A DNA stretch of 64,000 bases from JANQRX01 sp963663975 (GCA_963663975.2 CAXXRA010000003.1:70263-134262), one strand, 5' to 3'; positions 54,004-63,854 are shown, counted from the stretch's first letter. Numbers and translations are program-made. The notes: generated from the sequence alone by a model not told the origin.

Positions 54004-54761
54004 GCACGTCACATATGCTTCGTCTCGGCGTCAACATCGACCACGTGGCGACAATCCGCAACGCGCGCGGCGGCGACCATCCCGACCCGCTGCGGGCTGC
54101 CGTGGCAGCGGCAGCAGGCGGCGCGGACGGGATCACGGCGCATTTGCGCGAGGACCGCCGGCACATCGGCGATCGCGACATCGAGCGGCTGAGATCGGCG
54201 ATCGCGCTGCCGCTGAATTTTGAAATGGCGGCGACCGACGAAATGGTCTCGATCGCGCTCCGCCACCGGCCGCACGCGGCCTGCATCGTGCCCGAGCGCC
54301 GCGAAGAGCGCACGACCGAAGGCGGCATCGACGCCGCGAGACAGGGAAACCGGCTGAAATCAGTGGTCGACACCCTTGGCCAGGCCGACATTCGGGTTTC
54401 GTTGTTTGTCGAACCGGATATACGCCAGCTGGAGGCCGCCATACGGCTGGGCGCGCCGGTGGTGGAACTTCACGCCGGTGCCTATTGCGAGGCGTACAGG
54501 TCGGGGCCGGAAGCATTCGAGCGCGAGCGACAACGCATCCACACCGCCGCCCGGCAGGGCGCCGACATGGGGCTGGAGATCCACGCCGGGCACGGCCTGT
54601 CGTTCGACACGGTGGCGCCGATTGCCCGTATCGGCGAGATCAGGGAGCTGAACATCGGCCACTTCCTCATCGGCGAAGCGATCTTCGGCGGGCTCGAGAA
54701 CGCCATCGCGACCATGCGCCGGCTGATGACTGATGCAAGAGCGGAGGCGGCCCTCCGATGA
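54000..54761 (+). CDS. pdxJ: Pyridoxine 5'-phosphate synthase
   Basis: TIM-barrel enzyme of 253 aa making pyridoxine 5'-phosphate from 3-amino-2-oxopropyl phosphate and deoxyxylulose phosphate. Landmarks: LRLGVNIDHVATIRNAR, DGITAHLREDRRHI, LNFEMAATDEM, CIVPERREERTTEGG, SLFVEPD, VELHAGAYCEAY, IHAGHGLSFD and ELNIGHFLIGEAIF. ATG at 54000, overlapping the DUF2062 stop; its own stop overlaps the acpS start. Confidence 0.97.
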   Translation: MSTSHMLRLGVNIDHVATIRNARGGDHPDPLRAAVAAAAGGADGITAHLREDRRHIGDRDIERLRSAIALPLNFEMAATDEMVSIALRHRPHAACIVPERREERTTEGGIDAARQGNRLKSVVDTLGQADIRVSLFVEPDIRQLEAAIRLGAPVVELHAGAYCEAYRSGPEAFERERQRIHTAARQGADMGLEIHAGHGLSFDTVAPIARIGEIRELNIGHFLIGEAIFGGLENAIATMRRLMTDARAEAALR

Positions 54762-55177
54762 TTATCGGGATCGGCAATGACACCATCGACATCCGTCGTG
54801 TCGAGGGCGTGATGGAGCGCCATGGCGACCGTTTCGTCCGGCGCATCTTTACCGATGTGGAAATCCGCAAGTCGGAGCGCAGGCGACTTCGCGGTGCTTC
54901 CTACGCGAAGCGGTTTGCGGCCAAGGAAGCTTGTTCCAAAGCACTCGGTACGGGCATGCGCCGCGGGGTGTTTTGGCGGGACATGGGTGTGGTCAATCTG
55001 CCATCGGGGAAACCGACCATGTCCTTGACCGGCGGTGCTGCGAAGCGCCTGGCGGAGTTGACCCCGCCCGACCACCAGCCCCGCATTCACGTCACGATTA
55101 CCGACGACTTTCCTCTGGCCCAGGCGCTGGTGGTGATTGAAGCGGTGCCCAACGAGGTTGCGGCAATCACGCCATGA
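54758..55177 (+). CDS. acpS: Holo-[acyl-carrier-protein] synthase
   Basis: 139-aa phosphopantetheinyl transferase that activates acyl carrier protein. The metal/CoA motifs are GIGNDTIDIRRVE at the N-terminus and YAKRFAAKEACSKALGTG (about residues 49-66). The C-terminal HVTITDDFPLAQALVVIEA is typical. The ATG overlaps the pdxJ stop (ATGA). Confidence 0.96.
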   Translation: MIIGIGNDTIDIRRVEGVMERHGDRFVRRIFTDVEIRKSERRRLRGASYAKRFAAKEACSKALGTGMRRGVFWRDMGVVNLPSGKPTMSLTGGAAKRLAELTPPDHQPRIHVTITDDFPLAQALVVIEAVPNEVAAITP

Positions 55178-55265
55178 TGCCGGGATCGTCGTTGCACGCC
55201 CGACGGTCACCCGTTATGACCCAGCGTCCCGGCGAGGCGGCTCGGACGCACAAGGAAGGGATCTG

Positions 55266-56018
55266 ATGAGCGTGGTGTCGGGCAAACGTGACAAGAGCGG
55301 TGGTCTTGGTGAGACGCTCAAGATTATCGTCCAGGCGCTGCTCCTGGCGATGATCGTGCGAACGTTGCTGTTTCAGCCTTTCAACATCCCGTCCGGTTCG
55401 ATGAAATCGACCCTTCTGGTTGGCGATTACCTGTTCGTCTCCAAATACGCCTATGGCTACTCGCGCTTCTCACTGCCGTTCTCGCCGCATCTTTTCGATG
55501 GCCGAATTTGGTCGGCGAGGCCGGAGCCCGGCGACATTGTGGTTTTCAAACTGCCCCGGGACGATTCGACCGATTTCATCAAGCGCGTGATCGGCCTGCC
55601 CGGCGACAGAATCCAGATGAAGGACGGCGTCCTGCACATCAACGGCGAACCGGTGAAACGTGAGCGCGTCGATGATTTCGAAGATGGCGGACAAAGCGTC
55701 CCAAGGTATCGGGAGACGCTTCCCAACGGCGTCAGCTACCTGACCCTCGATCTCATCCCGAACAGCCTGCAGGACAACACCCAGGTCTTCGAGGTGCCGC
55801 CGGACCACTACTTCATGATGGGTGACAACCGCGACAACTCGACCGATAGCCGGGTAACTCCACCGCGAGGCGGCGTCGGTTTCGTCCCCTTTGAGAACCT
55901 CGTGGGACGGGCCGAGATCATCTTTTTCTCGGTTGATGTTAAGGAGGGCGGGAGCGTCCTGGCCTTCTGGAAATGGCCTTGGACCGTCCGAGCGGATCGC
56001 CTGTTCAAGCTGCTATGA
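55266..56018 (+). CDS. lepB: Signal peptidase I
   Basis: Membrane-bound leader peptidase of 250 aa. One helix at about residues 17-37 is followed by the catalytic serine S45 (NIPSGSMKSTL) and lysine K106 (DFIKRVIGLPGD); the GDNRDNSTDSR box is near 180. It cleaves signal peptides in the periplasm. ATG 55266 follows GGAAGGGATCTG. The stop overlaps the rnc start. Confidence 0.96.
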   Translation: MSVVSGKRDKSGGLGETLKIIVQALLLAMIVRTLLFQPFNIPSGSMKSTLLVGDYLFVSKYAYGYSRFSLPFSPHLFDGRIWSARPEPGDIVVFKLPRDDSTDFIKRVIGLPGDRIQMKDGVLHINGEPVKRERVDDFEDGGQSVPRYRETLPNGVSYLTLDLIPNSLQDNTQVFEVPPDHYFMMGDNRDNSTDSRVTPPRGGVGFVPFENLVGRAEIIFFSVDVKEGGSVLAFWKWPWTVRADRLFKLL

Positions 56019-56722
56019 CGAATCGCGGGGCCGCGACGATCGCGGCCGTCGAGGGCCGAATCGGTCATCGGTTCAAGAACCGAGCATTCCTGGTCTCGGC
56101 CTTGACCCACGCCACCGCCGTCGACGGCGACACGCCGGGCCAGGACTATCAACGGCTGGAGTTTCTTGGTGATCGGGTTTTGGGCCTGGTCGTTGCCGAC
56201 ATGTTGCTCGAAGCGTTTCCGGGCGCTGATGAGGGTGAGCTTTCCCGTCGCTTCGCCGACCTCGTTCGCAAGGAAACCTGCGCCGATGTGGCAGCGGCGC
56301 TGAAACTCGGCGCCGCCCTGATCGTTGGCGGCGGCCGGTCACAGATAGCTGCCCTCAGGACACGTAATGTCCTCGGCGATATCTGCGAATCGGTCATCGC
56401 AGCGGTCTATCTGGACGGCGGCTTTGATGCTGCGCGGCAGTTCGTGGAGGCGAATTGGCGCCAGCGCATGATGACCAGGCCCGGCGAACGTCGAAACCCA
56501 AAGACCGAACTTCAGGAATGGGCGCAGGGCCAGGGGCTTCCGCCGCCCGACTACGTTGTTGTCGACCGGAGCGGCCCCGACCATGAGCCGCGTTTCGCCG
56601 TCGAGGCCAGGGTCGGCATGCTCGATCCCGAGGTCGGTGACGGGGCGTCTCGGCGCAAGGCCGAACAGGCGGCCGCAACCAGCCTGCTGGTCCGGGAGGG
56701 CATATGGCCGCAGCCGACCTGA
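56015..56722 (+). CDS. rnc: Ribonuclease III
   Basis: Double-strand-specific RNase of 235 aa. Signature YQRLEFLGDRVLGLVVADML with E49 and D53, second acidic site in NVLGDICESVIAAVYLDGG, and a C-terminal dsRNA-binding domain from NPKTELQEWAQGQGL to KAEQAAATSLL. ATG 56015 overlaps the lepB stop, and the era start lies inside its 3' end. Confidence 0.97.
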   Translation: MTNRGAATIAAVEGRIGHRFKNRAFLVSALTHATAVDGDTPGQDYQRLEFLGDRVLGLVVADMLLEAFPGADEGELSRRFADLVRKETCADVAAALKLGAALIVGGGRSQIAALRTRNVLGDICESVIAAVYLDGGFDAARQFVEANWRQRMMTRPGERRNPKTELQEWAQGQGLPPPDYVVVDRSGPDHEPRFAVEARVGMLDPEVGDGASRRKAEQAAATSLLVREGIWPQPT

Positions 56723-57645
56723 AAGCAGCCGACGTGAAACATGATGTGGTGGCAACGAGGTGCGGCTTCGTCGCGCTCATCGGGGTGCCCAATGCCGGTA
56801 AATCAACGCTGATCAACCGGCTGGTGGGAACCAAGGTTTCGATCGTCAGCCGCAAGGTTCAGACCACGCGGAGCCTGGTTCGGGGCATCGCCATCGCCGG
56901 CCAAAGCCAGATCATTCTGGTCGACACGCCGGGTATTTTCGAGCCCCGCCGCCGCCTCGATCGCGCCATGGTCGAAACCGCCTGGGGCGGGGCCCGCGAC
57001 GCCGATATCGTCGCCTTGCTGATCGATGCGGCACGTCCCATCGATGCCGAAACGGAGGAGCTGCTTGTCGGCCTTGGCGATATCAGCCGGCCCAAGATCG
57101 CGCTGATCAACAAGATCGATACGACCAGACGCGACGCCCTGCTGGGCCTGGCCGAGGTGATCAACACGTCGTCAGCGTTTGAGCGCATCTTCATGATCTC
57201 GGCGCTCAACGGTGACGGCGTTGACGACGTCAAGGATTACCTCGCCGGGGCGTTGCCCGATGGTCCGTGGCTGTACGACGGCGATGAGGTCAGCGACATG
57301 CCGCTGCGCCGCCTGGCGGCGGAAATCACCCGCGAAAAGCTGTTCGAGCGGCTTCACATGGAGTTACCCTATCAGGCCACCGTCGAGACAGAGGACTGGA
57401 AGGATCAGGACGACGGGTCGGTTCGCATCGAGCAGACGGTCATCGTGGCGCGCGACAGCCACAAGAAGATCGTCGTCGGCAAGGGCGGACAGACGATCAA
57501 GGCCATTTCGATGACGGCGCGTCGGGAGATCGCTGATATTGTCGACAAACCCGTCCACCTGTTCGTCTTCGTCAAGGTGCGCGCAAAATGGACCGACGAT
57601 CCGGAGCGGTACCGGGCGATGGGCATCGACTTTCCGCGAGAGTGA
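56704..57645 (+). CDS. era: GTPase Era
   Basis: Ribosome-assembly GTPase of 313 aa acting on the 30S subunit. G1 is GVPNAGKST (27-35), switch region QTTRSLVRG, G3 DTPGIF, G4 NKID, and the KH domain at the C-terminus with VVGKGGQTIKAISMTAR. The N-terminal extension of about 20 residues is normal for the group. It overlaps rnc by 19 bp. Confidence 0.97.
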   Translation: MAAADLKAADVKHDVVATRCGFVALIGVPNAGKSTLINRLVGTKVSIVSRKVQTTRSLVRGIAIAGQSQIILVDTPGIFEPRRRLDRAMVETAWGGARDADIVALLIDAARPIDAETEELLVGLGDISRPKIALINKIDTTRRDALLGLAEVINTSSAFERIFMISALNGDGVDDVKDYLAGALPDGPWLYDGDEVSDMPLRRLAAEITREKLFERLHMELPYQATVETEDWKDQDDGSVRIEQTVIVARDSHKKIVVGKGGQTIKAISMTARREIADIVDKPVHLFVFVKVRAKWTDDPERYRAMGIDFPRE

Positions 57646-57679
57646 TCCGCCAAGTCGTGCCGGCTGGTAGGCAGACCTG

Positions 57680-58423
57680 ATGCAATGGACCGATGACGGT
57701 GTGATCCTCGGCTCGCGGCGCCACGGCGAGACCAGCCTGATCGTTGAACTGATGACGCACGATCACGGCCGTCATCTCGGGCTGGTGCGCGGCGGTCGCT
57801 CGCGCAGACGGCTGCCGTCATTGCAAGCCGGCAATACCGTTGCCGCGACGTGGCGCGCCAGGTTGCACGATCACCTCGGAAGCTACGCGATCGAGGTGAT
57901 CAAGTCGCGTGCCGCCCGCCTGATCGAAACGCCGGTGGGACTTTACACCGTGCAGTGCCTGGCCGCGCTCCTCCGGCTGCTGCCGGAGCGCGATCCGCAT
58001 CCCGCCCTGTTTGATGGGCTCGGCGCCATTCTCGATCTTCCCGACGTGCCGCGTCTGGCCGCTGCCATGATCGTGCGGTTCGAACTCAAGCTCCTCGACG
58101 AACTCGGCTTCGGCCTCGATCTCGGCCAATGCGCCGCAGGCGGAGCCGGCGATCTGGTTTATGTCTCGCCGAAGACCGGGCGGGCGGTCAGCCGTTCTGC
58201 CGGGCAGCCATATGATCGCCGCTTGCTCCCCTTGCCGGAATTCCTGCTCCAGCCGCCCAGCGCGGATGCTCCCCCGGCCGCGGCGATTGTCGAGGGTTTT
58301 GCGCTGACCGGTTATTTCCTCGCCCGCCATGTCTTCGAGCCGCGGGCGATCGCTCCTTCCGATGCCAGGGCGGGCTTGATCGCAAGGATCGAGCGGGGCG
58401 CGAACGGGGCACGCCCGACCTGA
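57680..58423 (+). CDS. recO: DNA repair protein RecO
   Basis: 247-aa recombination mediator that helps RecA displace SSB. The N-terminal OB fold reads WTDDGVILGSRRHGETSLIV and HLGLVRGGRSRR; the helical C-terminal part includes RFELKLLDELGFGLDLGQCA, the usual place of a zinc or cysteine motif in this family. It follows era by about 35 bp, as in other Rhizobiales. Confidence 0.94.
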   Translation: MQWTDDGVILGSRRHGETSLIVELMTHDHGRHLGLVRGGRSRRRLPSLQAGNTVAATWRARLHDHLGSYAIEVIKSRAARLIETPVGLYTVQCLAALLRLLPERDPHPALFDGLGAILDLPDVPRLAAAMIVRFELKLLDELGFGLDLGQCAAGGAGDLVYVSPKTGRAVSRSAGQPYDRRLLPLPEFLLQPPSADAPPAAAIVEGFALTGYFLARHVFEPRAIAPSDARAGLIARIERGANGARPT

Positions 58424-58469
58424 CGCCGTTCGGTATCGGAAGCTCGGCGAAGCGTGTTATCTGCCGCAC

Positions 58470-60719
58470 ATGGGCAAGGATATGATTCCCCAAGGCGACA
58501 TCGAGTCCGTCAATTTCCGCCAGGCGCTGGAGCAACGCTACCTTTCCTATGCGCTGTCGACCATCATGCACCGGGCCTTGCCGGATGTGCGCGACGGGTT
58601 GAAACCCGTCCATCGACGCCTGCTCCACGCCATGCGGCAGCTCAAACTCGATCCGTCGTCGGGTTTCAAGAAATCCGCCCGCGTGGTCGGCGATGTCATC
58701 GGCAAGTTCCACCCGCACGGCGACCAGGCCGTCTACGATGCGCTGGTCCGTCTGGCGCAGGATTTTGCGGTGCGCTATCCGCTGATCGAGGGGCAGGGGA
58801 ATTTTGGCAATGTCGACGGCGATAACGCCGCGGCGATGCGCTACACCGAGGCGCGGCTGACCGAGGCCGCCAGCCTGCTGCTGGAGGGAATCGACGAGGA
58901 CGCGGTCGACTTTCGACCCACTTACGACGGTGAGGAAAGTGAACCGGCGGTGCTGCCGGGGGCGTTTCCCAACCTGCTTGCCAATGGTGCGTCGGGGATC
59001 GCTGTCGGCATGGCGACCAATATTCCGCCGCACAATGCGGTGGAGCTGTGCGAGGCGGCCCTGCACCTCATCAAGCACCCCAAGACGGGCATCGACAAAC
59101 TTGTCGAATTGGTTCCGGGCCCCGATTTTCCCACCGGGGGGATCATCGTGGAGGATCGGGCGGCCATCACCGAGGCCTATCGCAGCGGGCGGGGCGGCTT
59201 CAGGGTGCGCGCGCGCTGGCATGTCGAGGACCACAAACGCGGCGCGTTCGTCGTGGTGGTGACCGAAATTCCGTATCAGGTGCAGAAGGCCCGGCTGATC
59301 GAGAAAATCGCCGAATTGCTTGAGGCGCGGAAGCTGCCGCTGGTCGCCGATATCCGTGACGAATCGGCCGACGATATCCGTGTCGTGATCGAGCCCAAAA
59401 ACCGGACCGTCGATCCCGGCCTGATGATCGAATCGCTGTTCCGGCTGAGCGACCTGGAAACGCGTATCTCGCTCAATCTCAACGTTCTGTCCAACGGTAT
59501 TGTGCCGCGGGTCATGGGGCTCGGCGAGGTCCTGCTCGAGTGGCTGGAACATCGACGCGACGTTCTTGTCCGCCGGTCGCGGCATCGCCTCGAAAAAATT
59601 GACCACCGGCTCGAGGTTCTGGGCGGCTATCTGGTCGCCTATCTCAACATCGACGAAGTGATCGCCATCATTCGCCACAAGGATGAACCAAAACCGGTGC
59701 TGATCGAGCGGTTTTCACTGTCCGACGTGCAGGCCGAGGCCATCCTCAACATGCGGCTGCGCAGCCTGCGCAAATTGGAAGAGCAGGCCATAGCAGGCGA
59801 GAATTCGACATTAGAAAAAGAACGTAAGTCACTGGTTAGATTGCTGAAAAACGAAGATGAACAGTGGTCGACTGTACGCGACCAGATCACCGCGGTCAAA
59901 AAGATGTTTCTCGCCAATCCCGCCCTCGGAAAGCGTCGAAGCGCTTTTGGCGACGCTCCAAATCACGATTCCGACGACATCCAGACCGCCATGATCGAGC
60001 GTGAGCCGATTACCCTGGTGGTGTCGAAGAAGGGGTGGATTCGGTCCCTGAAGGGCCATGTCGCAGACCTTTCCGTCCTGCAGTTCAAGGCCGGAGATGA
60101 TCTGATGACGGCTTTACCGGCCGAGACGACGGACAAGATCATCGTCGCCGCCACCGGCGGGCGCTTCTACACGCTGGCGGCCGACAGGCTTCCCGGGGGC
60201 CGCGGTCACGGCGAGCCGATCAAGCTGATGGTCGACATGGATGACGCCGAGGTGGTGGTGTCGGTGTTCGTTCACAAACCAGTCCGGAGATTGCTGGTGG
60301 TCAGCTCAGACGGCGGCGGCTTTCTGGTGGCCGAGGCCGGCGTGGTCGCCAATACCCGCAAGGGGCGGCAGATCATGAACCTTTCCGCTGACGGGGAACT
60401 CTATCGCTGCGTCTCCGCGAGCGGCGACACGGTGGCGATCCTCGGCGAGAATCGTAAGCTTCTGATCTTCCCGCTGGCCCAGGTGGCCGAAATGCCGAGG
60501 GGCAAGGGTGTCCGTCTGCAGCGCTACAAGGACGGCGGCGTGGCCGACGTCAGAGTGTTTGCCGCCGCCCAGGGACTGGGCTGGCAGGACTCCTCCGGCC
60601 GCAATTTCAATCGGTCGATGAACGAGTTGAAGGACTGGCGCGGCGCCCGCGCCCAGGCGGGCCGTCTTCCGCCGGTCGGATTTCCGCGCAGCAATCGCTT
60701 CGGAACGCCGACCATCTGA
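58470..60719 (+). CDS. parC: DNA topoisomerase IV subunit A
   Basis: 749-aa breakage-reunion subunit of topoisomerase IV, which decatenates daughter chromosomes. The catalytic tyrosine is Y125 in AAMRYTEARLT with the neighbouring R124. The quinolone region starts PDVRDGLKPVHRRLLHAM; GNVDGDNAAAMRY is close by. The C-terminal beta-pinwheel repeats (for example VVSKKGWIRSLKGH, RRLLVVSSDGGGFL) are present but shorter than in gyrase A and lack a GyrA box. ATG at 58470. Confidence 0.95.
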   Translation: MGKDMIPQGDIESVNFRQALEQRYLSYALSTIMHRALPDVRDGLKPVHRRLLHAMRQLKLDPSSGFKKSARVVGDVIGKFHPHGDQAVYDALVRLAQDFAVRYPLIEGQGNFGNVDGDNAAAMRYTEARLTEAASLLLEGIDEDAVDFRPTYDGEESEPAVLPGAFPNLLANGASGIAVGMATNIPPHNAVELCEAALHLIKHPKTGIDKLVELVPGPDFPTGGIIVEDRAAITEAYRSGRGGFRVRARWHVEDHKRGAFVVVVTEIPYQVQKARLIEKIAELLEARKLPLVADIRDESADDIRVVIEPKNRTVDPGLMIESLFRLSDLETRISLNLNVLSNGIVPRVMGLGEVLLEWLEHRRDVLVRRSRHRLEKIDHRLEVLGGYLVAYLNIDEVIAIIRHKDEPKPVLIERFSLSDVQAEAILNMRLRSLRKLEEQAIAGENSTLEKERKSLVRLLKNEDEQWSTVRDQITAVKKMFLANPALGKRRSAFGDAPNHDSDDIQTAMIEREPITLVVSKKGWIRSLKGHVADLSVLQFKAGDDLMTALPAETTDKIIVAATGGRFYTLAADRLPGGRGHGEPIKLMVDMDDAEVVVSVFVHKPVRRLLVVSSDGGGFLVAEAGVVANTRKGRQIMNLSADGELYRCVSASGDTVAILGENRKLLIFPLAQVAEMPRGKGVRLQRYKDGGVADVRVFAAAQGLGWQDSSGRNFNRSMNELKDWRGARAQAGRLPPVGFPRSNRFGTPTI

Positions 60720-60737
60720 CCGGCCGGTCTTCCACGC

Positions 60738-61487
60738 TCAGCCGCCCACCCGCTCCCAGCCACGAGGTCCCAGGCGCTCCTGCGGGCAGAAGCGGCGCTT
60801 GTAGTCCATCTTGGGCGACCCGGCGACCCAATAACCCAGGTAAACGTAAGGCAAACCCAGCCGCCGGGCGCGTTTGATGTGATCCAGAATCATCAGGCTT
60901 CCCAGGCTGCGGTCGGCCTGAAGAGGATCGAAGAACGAATAGACCATCGACAGCCCGTCCGACAGGATATCGGTCAGGGCGGTGGCCAGCAGCGGGCCAT
61001 CGCCCCGCCCGGTGAGGCCGGAATCCGGCCCGCGCGGCCGGTATTCGACGACCAGCGTTTCGACGTGGGATTCGCCGACCATCATCGCGTAATCGAGAAC
61101 CGACATATCGGCCATGCCGCCATCGGCGTGACGGGCATCAACGTAATCGCGAAACAGGGCGTATTGGTCGGTGGTCGGGCTGGCGCAGTTGTCGGCGCCG
61201 ACAATATCGCGATTGCGCTTGGCCACGCGGGTAAGGTTTCGCGTCATGCGGAACCCGTCGACCACGACCCGGACCGACACGCACGCATTACAGGCCTCGC
61301 ACGCCGGGCGATAGGCGATGTTCTGACTGCGGCGAAACCCGCCCTGGGTCAGGATGTCATTCATCGCCGCGGCGCGCTCACCGACAAGATGGGTGAAAAC
61401 CTTGCGTTCTTCGCGATCCGGCAGGTACGGACACGGTGCCGGTGCGGTCAGGAAAAACTGCGGGGTTTCGGTTTGATGCCGGGTCAT
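60738..61487 (-). CDS. bpt: Aspartate/glutamate leucyltransferase (Bpt)
   Basis: 249-aa aminoacyl-tRNA:protein transferase of the N-degron pathway; adds Leu to N-terminal Asp/Glu so that ClpS/ClpAP can degrade the protein. Landmarks: CPYLPDREERKVFTHL, the cysteine cluster RPACEACNACVSVRV, GDGPLLATALTDILSDGLSM, and the C-terminal YVYLGYWVAGSPKMDYK. The end RFCPQERLGPRGW completes the domain. Convergent with parC. Confidence 0.93.
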   Translation of the reverse strand: MTRHQTETPQFFLTAPAPCPYLPDREERKVFTHLVGERAAAMNDILTQGGFRRSQNIAYRPACEACNACVSVRVVVDGFRMTRNLTRVAKRNRDIVGADNCASPTTDQYALFRDYVDARHADGGMADMSVLDYAMMVGESHVETLVVEYRPRGPDSGLTGRGDGPLLATALTDILSDGLSMVYSFFDPLQADRSLGSLMILDHIKRARRLGLPYVYLGYWVAGSPKMDYKRRFCPQERLGPRGWERVGG

Positions 61488-61620
61488 AGCCGCTTGGTTC
61501 TGCGATTCTGGTGTGCTTCGTCGATAGTACCAAGCCGAGACGAAGGAGAAAACAAGCAGTGGCGAAGCGCGCTCGGGGGGTGGCCTCGGTTGGGTTACGG
61601 TTCGCCCCAGGTGGCCGGCG

Positions 61621-62112
61621 TCATCGCTGCATCCGGGAAAGCGGTTCGCTGTTGAGGGCGACCACGCCCAGCAGGAGATCGTGAAGGAGCTGCCGGCGAT
61701 AGGTGAACAGGCCGACGATCAATATCAGCGGCGTCAGCAGCCCGATCGAAAACCAGAACAACACGCCGTGCATGATCGCCAGCAGTGGAAACAGCCTCTG
61801 GCCGCTCCACGTTCTGACCTCGATACCGGCCACCCGCATGCCCACGGTCGCCGACCGCGGACCGCCGAGGGTGAGCGCGACGTAGGTCAGCGCGACGATC
61901 GCAAACAGTGGCGGATACAGCAGCCAACCGACGCCAAGGGTGATGAAACCCAGCACGCCGACAATGATCATTGCCGGAACCAGGAGCAAAAAAATGACGA
62001 TCGCATCGACCACAAAGGCAACGATGCGCTTGGCAAGGACGCTGTCGAACAACTCGGGCTGCGCTTCGGGATCATAGACAAACCGATCGCCCGGCTGGGT
62101 CGTTTCGCTCAT
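61621..62112 (-). CDS. RDD family membrane protein
   Basis: 163-aa membrane protein with the RDD signature: the first helix begins AKRIVAFVVDAIVIFLLL (R and D of the motif), and GGPRSATVGMRVAGIEV lies between the helices. Three to four helices are predicted. ATG 62112 (MSETTQPGDRF) is preferred; ATG 62121 adds three residues. Function unknown. Neighbour of hemB and bpt as in other Rhizobiales. Confidence 0.88.
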   Translation of the reverse strand: MSETTQPGDRFVYDPEAQPELFDSVLAKRIVAFVVDAIVIFLLLVPAMIIVGVLGFITLGVGWLLYPPLFAIVALTYVALTLGGPRSATVGMRVAGIEVRTWSGQRLFPLLAIMHGVLFWFSIGLLTPLILIVGLFTYRRQLLHDLLLGVVALNSEPLSRMQR

Positions 62113-62206
62113 GAATCCCATCTCTCTCCAGTCACTTGGCGAATCTCGCCGACAATGGTGCCGCAACTGCCTTGGTGCAAGGCGGGTGGCCGGATGCCCG
62201 CCGTTT

Positions 62207-63220
62207 CTAACCGATCAGTTCAGCGGCCTCTGGTGCGAAATACGTCAGGATTCCGTCGGCACCGGCCCGTTTAAACGCGATCAGGCTCTCCAGCATGGCC
62301 TTCTCGCCGTCAATCCAGCCATTTGCCGCCGCCGCGCGGATCATCGAGTACTCACCCGAAACCTGGTAGGCGAATGTCGGCATGGCAAACGCCTGTTTGA
62401 TGCGCAGGACGATATCGAGATAAGGCATGCCCGGCTTGACCATGATCATATCGGCGCCCTCCGCGATATCCAGTTCGGCTTCGCGCAGCGCCTCCTCGCC
62501 ATTGGCCGGATCCATCTGATAGGTCTGCTTGTCGCCTATGAGCGTGCCGGAACTGCCGACCGCGTCACGGAACGGCCCGTAGAAGGCAGACACATATTTG
62601 GCGGTGTAGGCCATGATCTGAGTGTTGTGGTGGCCGGCGCCGTCCAGCGCCTGGCGAATGGCGCGAACCCGTCCGTCCATCATATCCGACGGCGCTATGA
62701 TATCGGCCCCTGCATCGGCCTGAACCAGGCTCTGCCGGGCCAGGATGGCGACGGTCTCGTCGTTGAGGATTTCGCCGTCGACCAACAGGCCGTCATGTCC
62801 GTGGCTGGTATAGGGATCAAGTGCCACGTCGGCGATGATACCGAGGTCGGTGACCGCCGATTTGATGGCGCGGCAGGCCCGGCATACCAGATTATCGGGA
62901 TTGAGAGCCTCCGAGCCGTTTTCGTCCAGCAAATCGGCCGGGGTGTGAGGGAAGAGCGCGACTGCGGGAATTCCAAGATCAACCGCGCGCCGCGCCGCCT
63001 CCACAGCTCGATCGATGGACAGTCTATCGACCCCCGGCATGGCCGCGACCGGATCGGCGGTGTCGGTGCCGTCGATAAGGAAGATCGGCCAAATGAGGTC
63101 GCCGACCGTCAGCGTTGTTTCGCGAACCAGCCGCCGCGACCAGTCCGTGCGCCGATTGCGACGCATTCTTCGACTGCCGAAAAGGCCGCCAGGGTCGGGG
63201 CGAGCGTCGTGTGCGGGCAT
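62207..63220 (-). CDS. hemB: Delta-aminolevulinic acid dehydratase (porphobilinogen synthase)
   Basis: 337-aa enzyme of tetrapyrrole synthesis that condenses two 5-aminolevulinate molecules. Schiff-base lysines are K208 (AYTAKYVSAFYGPF) and K262 (MVKPGMPYLD). The metal loop reads VALDPYTSHGHDG, with Asp in place of the zinc-binding cysteines, so this is the magnesium-dependent type usual in alphaproteobacteria. ATG 63220, or ATG 63166 (MRRNRRTDW). Confidence 0.96.
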   Translation of the reverse strand: MPAHDARPDPGGLFGSRRMRRNRRTDWSRRLVRETTLTVGDLIWPIFLIDGTDTADPVAAMPGVDRLSIDRAVEAARRAVDLGIPAVALFPHTPADLLDENGSEALNPDNLVCRACRAIKSAVTDLGIIADVALDPYTSHGHDGLLVDGEILNDETVAILARQSLVQADAGADIIAPSDMMDGRVRAIRQALDGAGHHNTQIMAYTAKYVSAFYGPFRDAVGSSGTLIGDKQTYQMDPANGEEALREAELDIAEGADMIMVKPGMPYLDIVLRIKQAFAMPTFAYQVSGEYSMIRAAAANGWIDGEKAMLESLIAFKRAGADGILTYFAPEAAELIG

Positions 63221-63299
63221 GATTTCGTTTGCCTCGATCCTCTGAGGTGGGGCATATCACTGGCTCGCGGCATGTCTCGCGAAACCACGGAGATCGCCC

Positions 63300-63719
63300 T
63301 TGTCGAGCCTGGAAGATATTTCAGTCAAGGAGCCGGAACGCAACCGCTTTGAGGTGACCCTCGATTACTATTCGATCGGCCTTTCGGTGCTGCTGATGGT
63401 TCTCGGGCTGCGCCATTGGGCCGTGATCATCGGAATGCTCGAAAGTTCCACCGGGGCGTTCGAAGCCATGTCCCAGGAATGGCAGATCGGCACGATGCAT
63501 CTGGCGGTGGTCGACTTGGTCGCGGCGGTGGGACTGTGGATGCGCGTTGCGTGGGGGCGGGTGGTGTGGATTCTGGCCGCGTTGTCGGAGATCGCCTTCC
63601 ACACGCTGTTCGCCGGCACCTTCGGCAGCAATCTTGTGATCGTCCTGTTTCACTCCGGGGCCCTCATCGGATTCGGCACATTGTTCCTGCTTGCCAAACG
63701 CACCGCGGATGATCGCTAA
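63300..63719 (+). CDS. DUF6163 membrane protein
   Basis: 139-aa inner-membrane protein with four helices, starting around YYSIGLSVLLMVLGLRHWAV. It matches the small Rhizobiales family DUF6163 by position and by motifs such as WQIGTMHLAVVDLVAAVGLW. The start is a TTG at 63300 with CGGAG upstream. It is divergent from hemB and precedes the MarR-type gene. Confidence 0.8.
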   Translation: MSSLEDISVKEPERNRFEVTLDYYSIGLSVLLMVLGLRHWAVIIGMLESSTGAFEAMSQEWQIGTMHLAVVDLVAAVGLWMRVAWGRVVWILAALSEIAFHTLFAGTFGSNLVIVLFHSGALIGFGTLFLLAKRTADDR

Positions 63720-63765
63720 AACGGCCGCTTTTCCATAGAAAGACATCGATTCCGGTAAGCCGCCG

Positions 63766-63782
63766 TTAAGCTTGGTGCTTAA
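63766..63782 (+). promoter_or_regulatory. Inverted repeat in front of the MarR-type gene
   Basis: TTAAGC-TTGGT-GCTTAA, a perfect 6-bp repeat with a 5-nt centre, about 75 bp before the start codon. Its size fits a MarR-family operator, which would suggest autoregulation. This is inference from position and symmetry only. Confidence 0.4.
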
Positions 63783-63854
63783 GTCGATTTTTAGTCGTGG
63801 CGGGTATGTTCACCTCACGAGCAGGGGCACACCTGCCAAAAAAGTGAGGCGGAT

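Noticed and set aside
58188..59678. A 496-codon minus-strand frame opposite recO/parC
   Set aside because: Antisense to two conserved genes; composition reflects GC codon bias only.
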